A stretch of 64,000 nt of DNA from the NCBI RefSeq assembly GCF_037325665.1, contig NC_090251.1:28792187-28856186 (forward strand). The letters are read 5' to 3'. The translations under genes and the position numbers were made by a program. Source of the DNA: Littorina saxatilis (taxonomy: Eukaryota > Mollusca > Gastropoda > Littorinimorpha > Littorinidae). This document shows positions 11,149 to 22,380 of this stretch, in pieces. Each line of letters opens with the position of its first letter. The first letter of the stretch is position 1. The notes beneath the pieces were generated by a model. The model did no database searches. It was not told the origin of the DNA and was given only the letters and a program-made list of their open reading frames with translations.

Positions 11149-12708
11149 AGGAGCGCCCTGCTATTCTTTTCACCACATTATTATACTTTTACTACACTAT
11201 AGGCCCTGCAGATCAAGTGTATTTACCCAATTAAAGATACATGAATCCTTCCCGTGTCAACGACAATCTAAACTTCCACAGACTGAACTTTCCAAGTTCT
11301 GACAAGGGGTAAGAGCATTTATCCTCTTGGTCATACTATAGCTGATGGGGTCTATGTCGACCAAAAGAGTGGGATTCCCTGTTGGTGGAGTTCCTGTAGA
11401 GGGATTCCCTGTATACAGGGAATCCCACAGGGTGGAGTTTTTCAATAAAACTTGCAAATCATAGTCGAATTTCTAAGAAATATCAAAAAAGATCGAAAAA
11501 CATCATATTCTACCGATGTCGATTATACCAACAATTCAACAGACTGAGTACTCCGTCTGCAAAGTTCTAATTTTATTTTATTTGTTTATTTTTGTTCGGT
11601 TTGTTTGTTTGTTTGTTTGCTTAACGCCCAGCCGACCACGAAGGGCCATATCAGGGCGGTGCTGCTTTGACATATAACGTGCGCATTTTTTTTTTGTTCG
11701 GTACTGAAGTTGTGTTTTGTGGATTGACATTGTAGCATCATATCACTTTCCGAAAAAAGGCCACGTTCCCCTAAAAGCAGCCAGACGGTTGATCTTTGGT
11801 ATGTGTCCAAGGGGAAAAGGGTTTCCCAGGCAAAAGTCTGGACCGGACGAACCTGTGGTGACCTACAAGGCGACCGTCGCAGTAAGGAAGGTATATTTAA
11901 CTCGAAAGGTCAAACAGTCCTTAGATCATGATTCAGCCCACGCGTGAAATATTTGCTGCACCACTTGTCATGGGCACAACTGCAATAATAGCTGTGCCTG
12001 AACCGTGCGTTCCTGTCGATCCAAGTCTGGCTCAGTATTGTCGGACGTGTCTGTCGGATTGACAACTGGAAATTATTCATCTGCTTGTGTAACGTATTAA
12101 GCCGCTTTGACTATCGGTCAAAAACTCGCGTTTCTCTCTTCTTCGAGATCTGATTTCATTTGTGGTGCAAAGGTAAGATACACAAATAAGTCATCTGTTT
12201 GTCTTCTTCGTACTTATCAAAATACTAATCATGTAAACGATCAACATTAGAGATCTGCTTTTTTCTGGGCAGATTGATTTTTTTCTGAATAAGTTTACGA
12301 AATGACAGCGCGCGGTATCAGTTACGACATAAATCAGCAAACCATTGCCTATTATCTGCTCAAAAGATAGGCCTTATGTTAACCTCATGAAAAAAGCTTG
12401 GATTGTCGTTTGCACGGAAAGGAACGTATCTTAAAAGCTGGGAGACACATGCCTGCCGGGATCCTAAGGACATGAACGGTTAACTTGTTCACAAAGGACA
12501 TCTACTCCCCCCCCCCCCCCCCCCCCCCCCACCACGGTAGGCAAGGGAGCTTATCTGGTGAACGAACAACTTGACCCGACTCGCGAAAAGGCAACCCATT
12601 TTATCCTTAATGACTGTTGTTGTTGTTTTTTTCATTTAAAAACAGAGTTGCAAAAGGGGAGCCAAATATTATTGTTTACACGGGCAGGACTGCGTCTTAA
12701 AACATTGC
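11149..12708. other. no gene recognised; one SINE tail and a poly-C tract
   Basis: Apart from the minus-strand SINE fragment at about 11600-11690 and the poly-C run at about 12508-12531, I see no recognisable feature. Short frames occur on both strands without motifs. A small hairpin-like pair (GGGATTCCCTGT / ACAGGGAATCCC) lies at about 11402-11427. Confidence 0.45.
11600..11690 (-). mobile_element. 3' fragment of a tRNA-derived SINE
   Basis: The minus strand reads GCGCACGTTATATGTCAAAG, then CAGCACCGCCCTGATATGG, and ends in an (AAAC)n tail. It matches the 3' third of the complete SINE at 38753-39063 almost base for base. Only the 3' part is present, consistent with 5' truncation on insertion or later decay. 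Confidence 0.75.
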
Positions 12709-12718
12709 ATTCACATTG

Positions 12719-13115
12719 AGACGGGCGCAGTAGCGTAGTGGATAAGACATCGGCCTCCTAATCGGAAGGTCGTGAGTTCAAATCCCTGCTGCGGCCGCCT
12801 GGTGGGTTAAGGGTGGAGATTTTTCCGATCTCCCAGGTCAACTTATGTGCAGACCTGCTAGTGCCTTATCCCCCTTCGTGTGTACACGCAAGCACAAGAC
12901 CAAGTGCGCACGGAAAAGATCCTGTAATCCATGTCAGAGTTCAGTGGGTTATAGAAACACAAAAATACCCAGCATGCTTTCCCCGAAATCGGCTTATGCT
13001 GCCTGAATGGCGGTGTAAAAACGGTCATACACGTAAAAATCCACTTGTGCAAAACCATGAGTAAACGGGGGAGTTTCAACCCATGGACGAACTAGAAGAA
13101 GAAGAAGCGAAGAGT
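12719..13115 (+). mobile_element. tRNA-derived SINE, Arg(CCT)-like head
   Basis: The head has a polymerase III A box (TAGCGTAGTGGATAAG) and B box (GAGTTCAAATCCC), with a CTCCTAA anticodon-like loop. The body is shared with the SINEs at 51673 and 55811, and the tail is (GAA)n. A 10-bp target duplication, ATTCACATTG, flanks it at 12709-12718 and 13116-13125. The right duplication lies about 40 bp before the 3' splice site of the innexin exon. The ATG at 13083 and the Glu-rich codons after it are SINE tail, so they are unlikely to be the real protein start. Confidence 0.85.
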
Positions 13116-13165
13116 ATTCACATTGGACTGAGTATTCATGGCATGTTCTTGTTTTGTGTTATCAG

Positions 13166-13396
13166 AGTTGCGACGATGTTGCGACGAGACTACAGCTGGT
13201 CAGAGAACGCTCTGGGGTTCGGTGCCACTCTGACGTTATCGATATTGGCTGTGACGTCACTGGGTCTACGCTACGTCACAAATCCCATCTTGTGTTTGAC
13301 TCCATCCCAGTTCACCGGCGCCATGGTGGCTCACGCACATCACAAGTGTTTTCAAACTGTGGAGATTGCTCACACGGTCAATAACCTGGTAAGAGT

Positions 13397-13468
<72 letters not shown>

Positions 13469-13600
13469 GTAAAGAGAGAGAGAGACAGAGAGAGAGAGAC
13501 AGAGAGAGACAGAGACAGAGAGGGAAAGAGAGAGATATACAGATGGAGAGAGATAAAGATCGAGTGTGTGTATGTGTGTGTGTGGGTGTGTGTGTGTGTA

Positions 13601-13632
<32 letters not shown>

Positions 13633-13913
13633 TGTGTGTGTGCAGGGGCGGATCTAGGGTTTCGGACCCCCCCCCCCCCCCAAAAAAAACCCAAAAAATT
13701 GAACAGATTTACACGAGTAATTAACCTTGTTATCCTCCAGGAGAGGTGTACAATGCACCTTATAAAGTTACATTTTCTTCAGCGTGCGACCTCGCCCCCC
13801 AGACCCCCTGACAAGGGCTTTGCCCCTCGACCTCATCGAGGCCTGGGCGGACCCCGGTCATAATTTGCCCCCCCCCCCCCCCCCCCCCCTTCATTACCCC
13901 TTGATCCGCCCCC

Positions 13914-13979
<66 letters not shown>

Positions 13980-14817
13980 GTTTCTGTGTCTGTGTGTCAG
14001 TGTCTGCGTACACTATTAATAGTCTGATAACCTTCTCCCCCTCTTCACCCCCACTCTCCTCCTCCATCCTCCATCCTTGTGTTGTAATATTTACCTCTTG
14101 TTGTGCAGCCAACAGATCGGCAGGAATGGGATGGGAAAAGCCAGTTCACCTTCCACCAGTGGGTGCCTTTCGCTCTAGGCGTGGCCGCTATCTTGTGCGT
14201 CCTCCCTCACGTCATCTGGCGCATGCTCAGTGGCCTCCTCTGGCTGGACGCGCATGCGCTAGTGCAGACGGTGGCCGACAACCAACGGCAGAACGCGGCA
14301 GGACGTCACGTGATGCTGCGAGACACCGCCATCTTGCTGCAAGCGGGGCTGAAGGGAGGTAACTGGGTGCTGACAGCGGTGACCGCGGGCAGAAAGTTAC
14401 TGGTGTTTGTGGTGTGCCTGGCTCAAGTCATTATGGCGGCGGTCATCTTCAGACCACATCTCAGCGTGAAAGATAGCTGGGAAAGTTCAGAGGAGTCGGA
14501 CCCCAAGGACATAGATTACAACGCCAGTCTGCCGCTACCTGAGAATTTCTTCTGCGAGATGAACATCGTGCAGATTCATAATGTACAAAACTACGTCTTC
14601 CAGTGCACTTTTCCACTGGCGCAGGTTTGTAGAGTGTTTATTTATTTCTTCTAAGCGTATCAAAAAAAGACCATACACAATTGTTAGAAAAACGCACACA
14701 CACACACACACACTCACTCACTCACACACACACACATACACACACACACACATACACACACACGCATGCACGCACGCACACGCACACACACGCACGCACG
14801 CGTACGCACGCACGCGT

Positions 14818-14853
<36 letters not shown>

Positions 14854-15627
14854 TAACCCACACGTGCACGCCTGTGTTATTTACAGACTCAGAGGACAAT
14901 GGGAAAGTTGGGCGTAGGTAAGAACATTTTAATATGTATTGTTTCAAAGTTCAGGCTATGACGGTTGACCGATTAGGGGTCAGACCAATGTGTCAGATGA
15001 AAAACGTATTCGTAAATGACCGAAGATCGAGGGAACAACACTGCACACACATTCACACAGGCGCTCGCGCTAAAAGGTAATGCTGTCCTTAAACTAACAA
15101 ACATGTGTGTGTAACAGGTATACAACAAGGGGTTCGCGTTCCTCTTCTACCTTTTCCTGCTGCTGACCGTGTGCTGCCTGCTGGACACCCTGGCCTGGGC
15201 CTGTCGTCTGCTGCTGCCCGGCCTGCGTGACATCACGCTTAAGCGACACCTTGCGGCGGTGACCCCTGGCCCCGAGCAAACCGTCGCCATCTTGCCGCGC
15301 TTCCTAGACAGCCTGGGGGCCGACGGGCGACTGCTGCTGGCCGTGACTGCAGACTGCTGCGGACCTCTGGCTGCTGCCGACCTGACCAACCACCTGTGGC
15401 TCTGCTACAAGGGACTGCCCCGCCCCGGACCCGCTCCCGGACCCGCCTTCGGTGCGACAAACTCCGGCCCCGTGCTGTTTGGCCCCGCTCCTGAGCCTGT
15501 TGGCTCCTCCCATGCAGCAAGTGCCCCTCTGGCCCCGCCCCCGTTTGACTCAGCTTCTCCTCCTGCTTCGGACCCTTCTGCTATTCCCCTGCTGACCATG
15601 GGACAGCCTGGAGCCAAGCCCATGTAA
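13166..15627 (+). CDS. innexin (pannexin-family gap-junction/hemichannel protein), 5' exon not found
   Basis: Innexins form the gap junctions of invertebrates and non-junctional channels in the plasma membrane. Three exons join in frame: 13166-13388, 14109-14624 and 15118-15627 (stop TAA), all with GT-AG sites. The four-helix plan is visible: TM1 about [19 protein letters not shown], an extracellular loop with two Cys and the hallmark SQFTGA, TM2 about [20 protein letters not shown] (the WVPF..LP..IWR signature), TM3 about [18 protein letters not shown], a second loop with the two expected Cys (FFC...FQC), and TM4 about [18 protein letters not shown]. The C-tail is short, Pro/Ala-rich and probably cytoplasmic. 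The first exon, with the usual initiator and cytoplasmic N-terminus, is missing. An in-frame ATG exists at 13083 but lies in a SINE; ATG 13176 is another candidate. The acceptor TTATCAG at 13159-13165 argues for an internal exon. Confidence 0.85.
13396..13642. repeat. GA and GT microsatellites in innexin intron
   Basis: (GA)n runs from about 13396 to 13530 with short interruptions, followed by GT-rich sequence at about 13564-13642. They start a few bases after the donor at 13389. Frames here are low complexity only. Confidence 0.9.
13643..13914. mobile_element. hAT-like MITE inserted in a GT microsatellite
   Basis: The left end CAGGGGCGGATC (13643) is answered by GATCCGCCCCCG at the right end (13914). 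Both flanks are GT repeat, so a target duplication would be invisible. Poly-C tracts lie inside each end, and the element has no coding capacity. The CAGGGGCGG-type terminus is typical of hAT non-autonomous elements; the assignment rests on the terminus alone. Confidence 0.65.
13915..13980. repeat. (GT)n microsatellite
   Basis: This pure GT run is interrupted from the upstream GT tract by the MITE at 13643-13914, so the two probably were one locus before insertion. Confidence 0.9.
14694..14852. repeat. CA/CG-rich microsatellite in innexin intron
   Basis: (CA)n with CACG and CGTACGCA variants fills most of the intron between the exons ending at 14624 and starting at 15118. The open frames over it on both strands are Thr/His or Cys/Val repeats only. 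Confidence 0.9.
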
Positions 15628-15742
15628 AGCTTGAGCAGTGACTGGTCGGATGGTGGCTGCTCGCTTCTCCCACTCCACTCAGTGGGCGTCTCTGTGGCCC
15701 CGTCCCCTTTTGATGCAGCTGCTGCTCTTGGCGGTGACCAGA

Positions 15743-15891
15743 GCCGAGGTGCACGAAGCCAAAATGGGTACCACCCAAACGCGAGGTCTGATTGGTTGAA
15801 ATTGACATGTGTTGCGATTTCAACCAATCAGACCCCGCGGTTTGTTCCATCCCAATTGGGTGGCATCCACTTTCGCTTCGTGCACCTCGGC
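15743..15891. mobile_element. 149-bp imperfect palindrome in innexin 3' untranslated region
   Basis: GCCGAGGTGCACGAAGC at 15743 is matched by GCTTCGTGCACCTCGGC ending at 15891, and the centre pairs again through GGTCTGATTGGTTGAAAT and ATTTCAACCAATCAGACC. It begins about 115 bp after the innexin stop, so the transcript could form a long hairpin. It looks like a foldback MITE; no clear target duplication was seen. Confidence 0.6.
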
Positions 15892-17259
15892 CCTGACTGC
15901 CGCCCCCTCCCCCTACCCCACCCCCTTGTTGACCACATCACAGCCTGGTCAAGATGGTTTTGCAACGAAACTTGCATGAAACAGATAATTATTAACACAT
16001 GGTTTAATTCAACCCACTGAGTGTGTTGGGAATAGTTTCCTGGTGAAGCAGCTGTAATTTCATTTAGGACAGCAAGAAATACCACAATGTCACCATGACT
16101 TTGACATTGTGATTTTTCCTAAGTGACATGCCACTGGAGGCTAAAATGTCACACTTTAATTTTACCCTCCTCCGACCAATTTAATGTGTGTATTATAGTT
16201 AAGAGTTTCTTCACTGATATATGATTTTGTTGTAAACTTGTGAGGGTATATGGACACATTTCATTTTTTTTCTCATAAAACGTTTGTGTTTTTTCGTTTT
16301 ATCGTGTTTGTCTGCTTGACAAAGCTCATGTAAAAATGTCTGAGCAGCCTTATGACATCATTATGCTCATCTTTGTTCACATTTTGCATGTTTTCACTTG
16401 AAACACATTCGTCGTAAAATTACCTATGCATGATTTCAACGTTTGTTAATGTATGGCCCTTTCAGTATTGTGCAGTATAATGTATTCTTTTTAAGATATG
16501 TACATGAATGACTTACCGAGGTTTACATTTCATTTCTCACTGAAGATACGTGTGTGTATCTTTTTAAAAGGGGCCTTCTTTCTTGTGTTATAATGTTGTA
16601 AATCACCATAGATCCTGCAGTACCTGGAATAAGAGAATCGTTTACTTTGCTGTATGTCAGGTATCTATAGCTACGGCCTGGTCGCATTTTCTGCAAGGTG
16701 GAATTTCTTGCTGAATTTATTTTGAAAAGACACGGTGTCGATTTGCACTATTAATTCCGCATTGCACACAAAAACAAAACAAAACAAAAAAAACCTTATT
16801 CAGCACATAATCTTCATTAAATGAGGCAGAGCACTATTTTATTATCATCCTTTTTTTCAAGATGAAAGTCGGTTGGTCATTTCATTGCTTATTATTCGCT
16901 CAGGTGCCAGGAGACCGGTTCCGCATAATAAACACAAAGAATGCTCTGACCCCATGTAAAAGCCTGGACGGATCTGTGGTGGTTTACATGATGCTTTACA
17001 CAGGAAGGGAAGCACCTTTAAAGCTGAGGAGTACCAATAACACTGATTCATTGGCTTTGCAAAGAAAGACAAGGGCACAATTCAGCTCCCATCTATCTTT
17101 GTTTACCCTGGATACTGTCCCCTGATGAGCGTGTGCGTGTTCAATCTGGTCTCCCCAAGTCTCTGGATGCGCGTCCTAGAATAGAATGCCCGAGCAATTG
17201 TCACAAGTGCTCAGGCTGACTGCAAACCTGGAACCTGTTTCTTTCGTCGAAACAGGTTC
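15892..17259. other. innexin 3' flank, no further gene recognised
   Basis: This is probably the rest of the innexin 3' untranslated region followed by intergenic sequence. It is A/T-rich, and no clear AATAAA close to the stop was identified. A short hairpin (GAACCTGTTTC / GAAACAGGTTC) lies at about 17231-17258, just before the next SINE. Frames of under 90 codons have no motif. Confidence 0.4.
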
Positions 17260-18059
17260 GACTGGGTGGCCGAGTGGTAACGCACTTGCGCTCGGAATCG
17301 AGAGGTTGCGTGTTCGACCCTGGGTCAGGCCGCTATTTTCTCCCCCCTTTCCTAACCTCAGGGCCGGACCAAATGAGTTGTAAGGGGGGGTTCCTCCTTT
17401 TTTGGGGGGGCAAATCAGCGAAGTGGCGAAGCCACAAGCGCGCGCCTGCAAACCCCCTGAACATTTTTGAAAAACGGTTAAAATCTGTGCAATCTGGTGC
17501 ATTCTGGGCCTTGTTTTGAGGGTTAAGAGTAGCATTGTTTTGGTGCTAAAACTAGTAAAAAACAAAAAAAACACTCAAAGCAAGGTACATGCTTTTTCCA
17601 GGGGTGGGGTTCCGGAACCCCTGGAACCCCCCCCCCCCCCCCCCCTGGGTCCGGCCCTGTAACCTAGATGGTGGGTTCAAGTGCTAGTCTTTCGGATGAG
17701 ACGAAAAACCGAGGTCCCTTCGTGTACACTATATTGGGGTGTGCACGTTAAAGATCCCACGATTGACAAAAGGGTCTTTCCTGGCAAAATTGTATAGGCA
17801 TAGATAAAAATGTCCATCAAATACCCGTGTGACTTGGAATAAAGGCCGCGAAAGGTGAATGCTCGCCTAACAGGCTTGAGGTTTGCTGGTCGATGTGAAT
17901 GCGTTATATATTGTGTGTAAAAAAATGTTTGTTTGTCTGTCTGTCTGTAAAAAAATTCCATTTCACACGGCAGAAATTAATATGTAAAGCGCGGAGAGCA
18001 CAGTTAATTGTGGTTCGCGCTATATAAGCTCACCATAATAAAAAATAATAATAAAAAGC
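17260..18059 (+). mobile_element. tRNA-derived SINE (Ser-like head) interrupted by a DNA element
   Basis: The head reads TGGCCGAGTGGTAACGC (A box) and GTGTTCGACCC (B box). The body includes a CACGTTAAAGATCCCACGAT block and ends TTCGCGCTATATAAG plus an AAT-rich tail. The same body appears on the minus strand at about 37555-37885. A separate element (17359-17659) splits the SINE just after the head, so the SINE proper is about 500 bp. Confidence 0.75.
17359..17659. mobile_element. MITE nested in the SINE, 6-bp target duplication
   Basis: The terminus CAGGGCCGGACC at the left is inverted as GGTCCGGCCCTG at the right. TAACCT is duplicated outside both ends (17353-17358 and 17660-17665). Removing the element and one TAACCT restores continuous SINE sequence, which fixes the boundaries. 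Inside are G-rich and C-rich tracts. It has CAG...CTG ends like hAT, but the shared target is 6 bp rather than the usual 8. Confidence 0.75.
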
Positions 18060-18304
18060 TATCCAAAGTGAAAGATTTGTTCGTGCACTGGTCAAAACGG
18101 TGACTGAAGTTAGACTGATACCTCGGTGAAGGGCTCGGGTGTTTTGATGATGACGAAGAATAATTCATGTCCTACGTACAGGCATGATATAAAAGCTTTT
18201 TAAGCGTTTTAAAAGGGCACATGCGGAAGATTTGAGGGGACAGATGGGACACACACACGCACATCATGTGAAACTATCCAAGGTAGTCGAAGATGGACCG
18301 GAGC

Positions 18305-18368
18305 CTCCGTCGCGATATAACCTTGAACGGTTGAAAACAACGTTAAAAACCAAATAAAGAATAAAGAA
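18305..18368 (+). mobile_element. 64-bp SINE/LINE 3' tail insertion
   Basis: It consists only of the conserved tail CGTCGCGATATAACC...GTTAAAAACCAAATAAAG followed by an AAAG/AATAAAG tract. ATGGACCGGAGC (18293-18304) is repeated as ATGGATCGGAGC (18369-18380), a 12-bp target duplication with one mismatch. It is a severely 5'-truncated member of the family represented by 39716-40356. Confidence 0.75.
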
Positions 18369-18448
18369 ATGGATCGGAGCTGTGTTGTCTCCCCTCATTG
18401 TTTCAAAAGGCGTTAATTTGGGTTTTTCTCGGTTATCTTCAGCTTTAA

Positions 18449-18809
18449 AGGCATATGTACGCGCTCCCGTGTTTACAAAGTGTAGTTTGCCCATAATCGA
18501 TGTCAAACGCACCATAAGACCATATAATGACGATATGTCACCATGCGCGGACCATAATACATGCATTACAGCTTGTTCTAGCCTCTGAAAAAGTGAGGAT
18601 GTCAACAAAGCCGCGGTGTTAGCTCCCTTGCATCAACGTTACATGTGTTGCCAAATCTATAAATAGGACGATCCAGATCAAAATGAAAATTAACATATCT
18701 CAACATTGAAGGGGTCCTAGACCACAATATTTTGCAGGGAACTTAATTTAGCAGGTCTCCAGCTGTTGGTAAAGCAATTAGCGTGTATAGTCATCGAGTA
18801 CATATGCCT
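18449..18809. mobile_element. 361-bp inverted-repeat element with TTAA target
   Basis: AGGCATATGTAC at the left end is inverted as GTACATATGCCT at the right end, with TTAA on both outer sides (18445-18448 and 18810-18813). TTAA targets are used by Kolobok and piggyBac; the AGGCA-type start favours a Kolobok-like non-autonomous element. No coding capacity is seen. Confidence 0.65.
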
Positions 18810-18813
18810 TTAA

Positions 18814-19846
18814 CATTATTGTACTATTCTCAGAGCCACACGTTGTGTTCTTAGCTTGCAAGAGGCGTAGACATGTAATCATGGTTGTTGTACTGCTCTT
18901 GTTATGATTGTACTGCTTTTTGACAACTTGTCTTTGTTTTACAAAGCTGGGTTTTTTAAGCTTAAAGGCACTATCCTTCTCTCAGATCTGGCCAGGGTAT
19001 AGATATGAGATAAGACCATCCATCCACTTGTTTGCATACACAAAATCTACAGCGAGTGTGTTCCGTGTGCTCATTAGGAATGTTTTGGGCGAATTAATTT
19101 GTAAATGCAGCTAGTGGCCCTTTACGACATTAATTCATCAACACTTCCAACTCACCACAGCACACATTCAGGGAGCTGATTTTTGGTATGTGACCAAGTG
19201 GAGGGATGGTCTTGTCCCATGTAACAGTCTGACCAGATGCGAGATGGTGAGCCCAACCTCTGTTTTCACGAGAAAGAGTGTGACGTGTTTCTTCTTGCAT
19301 GTCTCCATGTTTTTGATGCATGATTTGTACCTTTATGATAATTATATGATGTAACATATAACAAGAAAATGCAAAATACAAACTCCTATTGGTTTAAACA
19401 GTGTTCTGTTCAACAGTTGATAGATACAATGTATAACTGAGCATGTCGGTTAAGAATCAACAACAGGCTGTCAGTTTATAGTGCTGATCCTAAAAAGTTG
19501 AACTAATTAACATACACAAGACATTATCTTGCGGAGAAACTTTAACATATTGCTATTTCAACCAAACAAATAGTATAGAAACAATATTTTTATCACACAC
19601 ACACACAAAAGACAAGACAAAAGAATGAACAAAGGAGAGAGTAGTATGCCCGTGCGTCGCAAAATCACGGACAATGGTAGATTGAGAAGTTGAAAAATTC
19701 TCGTCAAGTCGGACTGAATTGTGCAAGAATGATTAAATCCTGTTTTGATTTGTGTAAATCCGTCCGGGTTTGGCTTTCTGCGTCACTGAAATACAGTAAT
19801 ACCAGGTCGGATTAACCCTCGTCTGCAAACAGTGGGTTACAGTTAA
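18814..19846. other. no gene recognised
   Basis: The stretch is A/T-rich with a short CA run near 19597. It contains a single TTAAAGGCACTATCC end-like sequence at about 18962 without a matching partner. No exon, RNA gene or complete element could be supported. Confidence 0.4.
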
Positions 19847-20583
19847 AGGCACAGTAAGCCTCCCGTAAACCATCACAGATACTGTCATGCTTTTACACAC
19901 AGTTTCATTTAAACACTCACCGCTTGAGAACATCCTAGGTGCCCTCCGTAAAGAGCGAGCAATTTTCAAAGAATTTATTTTTGCGTGGTTTATCTTACCC
20001 CTGAGCCATCGTGAACCCGTGTGATCCAGTTTCCCTTTTTCACAATGCAGTCGTCAGTTACAGTAGTAATTTGAATGCGACTCGCTGTGGGCTTATCTGC
20101 AATAGCACGTTATTATGTACCTCTGACTATGCACGAAACAAACGGCTGTGGTTCACAAGAACTCTCGCGATGGCTTTTGACTGTTCAGAGGAACTGGCGA
20201 TAGGCATAAACCGTCGTCTGCTACGAGAACCACGACCTTGCGTGACCCTGCTTCCGGGCGTTTCTTTTTTCAAACTTTCAAAACTTCGAATTGTACTGAT
20301 CTTGTCTTGATGAAAAAAGATTTTTTTATGATTTAAGAATGTTTGTGTAACAAGCTGTCAATTTATTATTTAGATTTTAAAAGTTAGGTCTAGCGCCAAA
20401 ACGCACCACGGTCCGATTGTCTACTGAGACAATCCGCAAAATTAATTCTTTGAAAATTGCTCGCTCTTTACGTAGGGCACCTAGGATGTTCCCGTTTGGT
20501 GAGCGTTCAAATGGAAGGGTGTTTGTACTGTGTGTAAAAGCCTGACAGTATCTGCGATGGTTTACGGGAGACGCACTGTGCCT
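19847..20583. mobile_element. 737-bp element with about 140-bp inverted repeats and TTAA target (Kolobok-like)
   Basis: The left arm from AGGCACAGTAAGCCTCCCG to about 19985 is repeated inverted at about 20430-20583, ending CACTGTGCCT. The arms differ by scattered substitutions and a few indels. TTAA flanks both sides (19843-19846 and 20584-20587). The internal 440 bp holds a frame of 99 codons without a recognised motif, so it is non-autonomous. Confidence 0.75.
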
Positions 20584-20587
20584 TTAA

Positions 20588-21584
20588 GTGGGCCACTAGT
20601 GTAAATGTGCCAGTCATGTAAACTTTATTGCAATTTTGTAGACGATTGATGTCCATGCAGCCATGCGTGACCGCAGCATGTTTTCAGAGGCATTGAGCAA
20701 CAATTGCTGTCCCTAGCTTACCGCGGCGTGAACGTTCCATTCAGTTTTTCTCATGTGTTTACACGACTGGCAAATTTGCACCAGTTAATTAATTATCATA
20801 TTCAAATAACACTAAAGTAGAACTTGTAACAATTTTGTTCTGTGTACACGCGATGTCATGACACTTTTCGGATGTAAGTCTACAAAGCAGTGATTGGTTT
20901 TGAAACTCTATGCATAACATATCAAGAGATGCTTATTATTTTCTGAACTTATCAAAAAGTTCCTTTTGCAAGTGGGCATAGGATCCTGAAAGTATCAATG
21001 CAATCCACTCGCTCATTGCTGAAATACAGCGCTTTTAGTCGCGGAATCCATCAGAATTGACACAAAAACCTCCCGTTTTTGACCCCCTGTGAAAGAAATC
21101 TTTGGTGCAAACAATTTGTCAGATAACCAAGTTAATTGCCCCTAACGGCATAGAAAGTTTGAATGCAATGACACAAGCATGATGTTTTTTAGTGGCCGGT
21201 ACAAAAATGTCGCAATACTTTTATCTGCTGATTTTATTGTGCACACTGTTGTCTGAACGTGGTATATTTATTGCTGTTATTGCTGCTGCTGTTGTTTTTG
21301 TTTTGTTCTTTCTTTATTTTGCAATAAAATACGTCTTTCACGTAACGGTTCCATCGGTGGTGCCCTTTAAGAAGTGTTGGTCGAATCCGCAAATTCTCAA
21401 TATCTTATGCTCCAGCAGGCTTTTTTTCATTTTTTAAAGCTTACCCTGTAATTGTGTTTGTCAGGAGAACACGGAGAAAGATTTCCATAAGCTGTCAATT
21501 TCAAAGCCGAAATAAACTGACATTTTAAGTGTGAGTCAGTACAACTTACTGCGTTCGTAGTTCGTTGTCAGTCTAAAAACTAAA
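20588..21584. other. no gene recognised; part of a diverged repeat
   Basis: The segment at about 21120-21425 resembles 29490-29640: CCAAGTT..TTGCCC, a shared AATG-rich block, then ATCCGCAAATTCT against ATCCACAAATTCT. Both may be copies of one old element. Otherwise no gene is supported. Confidence 0.4.
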
Positions 21585-21639
21585 CAACAACGACAACAAC
21601 AGCAGCAATAATAATAATAATAATAACAACAACAACAGC

Positions 21640-21687
<48 letters not shown>

Positions 21688-21772
21688 AGCAGCAGCAGCA
21701 ACAGCAGCATCACGGAACAACAACAAACCGCGATAATAACAGCAGCTGTAACAACATCAACAACAGTAAACA
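21585..21772. repeat. (AAC)n/(AAT)n trinucleotide repeat
   Basis: The run is CAA-type, interrupted by ATA and AGC units. The minus-strand poly-Leu frame over it is an artefact of the repeat. Confidence 0.9.
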
Positions 21773-21882
21773 AACAACCAAAAAGCCAAACAAATTAAAC
21801 AAAATCGGCACATAATATTAGCAATGTGTAAGAACATGTGCACACACATACACCACTGCAACCCTCTTCCACCTCCCCCCCC

Positions 21883-21913
<31 letters not shown>

Positions 21914-21984
21914 ACACACACAAAATAGTAACAAATTATAAAACGGAACCATATATCTGTTATGCATAAAACAAAGAAAATATA

Positions 21985-22345
21985 AACAATCGTTGTGTAA
22001 ACTGAGAATAAGTGCCCATGACCTGAAAATTGAAACTGGTAGATACAGCAATACACCTAGGGAAAATAGATTATGTGAAACATGTGGAGTAATAGAAGAT
22101 GAAATACATTTTCTAGATAACTGCATAGAAAACAACCAATTACGAAAATCTTTCATGAGTGAAATTAATCTACCTATATATTCATATGATGTACCAAGTC
22201 AACTTTTGCAAGTAGACAAAGTACAAACTAAATTGGGAGAATTTGTATATAATTGCTTCCAAAAAAAAAGACACAATGTAATCATTTGGTTATTTATCTT
22301 CCCGTGTCTTATAAATACTACGTTTCATGACAATAAAGTTTATTC
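21985..22345 (+). mobile_element. LINE 3' fragment (C-terminal end of a non-LTR reverse transcriptase ORF)
   Basis: A frame running to about 22320 reads KLRISAHDLKIETGRY, then LCETCGVIEDEIHFLDNC. This matches the Cys-containing tail after the reverse transcriptase domain in jockey/CR1-like LINEs, where R.S.H.L.IE.GRY and C..C....EDE.HFL..C are conserved. After the coding end comes ACAATAAAGTTTATTCG, probably the 3' untranslated end. The 5' bulk of the element is absent, as is usual for 5'-truncated LINE copies. Confidence 0.7.
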
Positions 22346-22380
22346 GTATTCACACAAGCCATCCCTACACTCACACACAC

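Noticed and set aside
13543-14112. Cys/Val and Thr/His frames over GT/CA tracts
   Set aside because: Microsatellite translation only.
18962-19120. TTAAAGGCACTATCC as the start of another TTAA-flanked element
   Set aside because: No matching inverted end was found. CTAGTGGCCCTTTAC near 19111 is too different.
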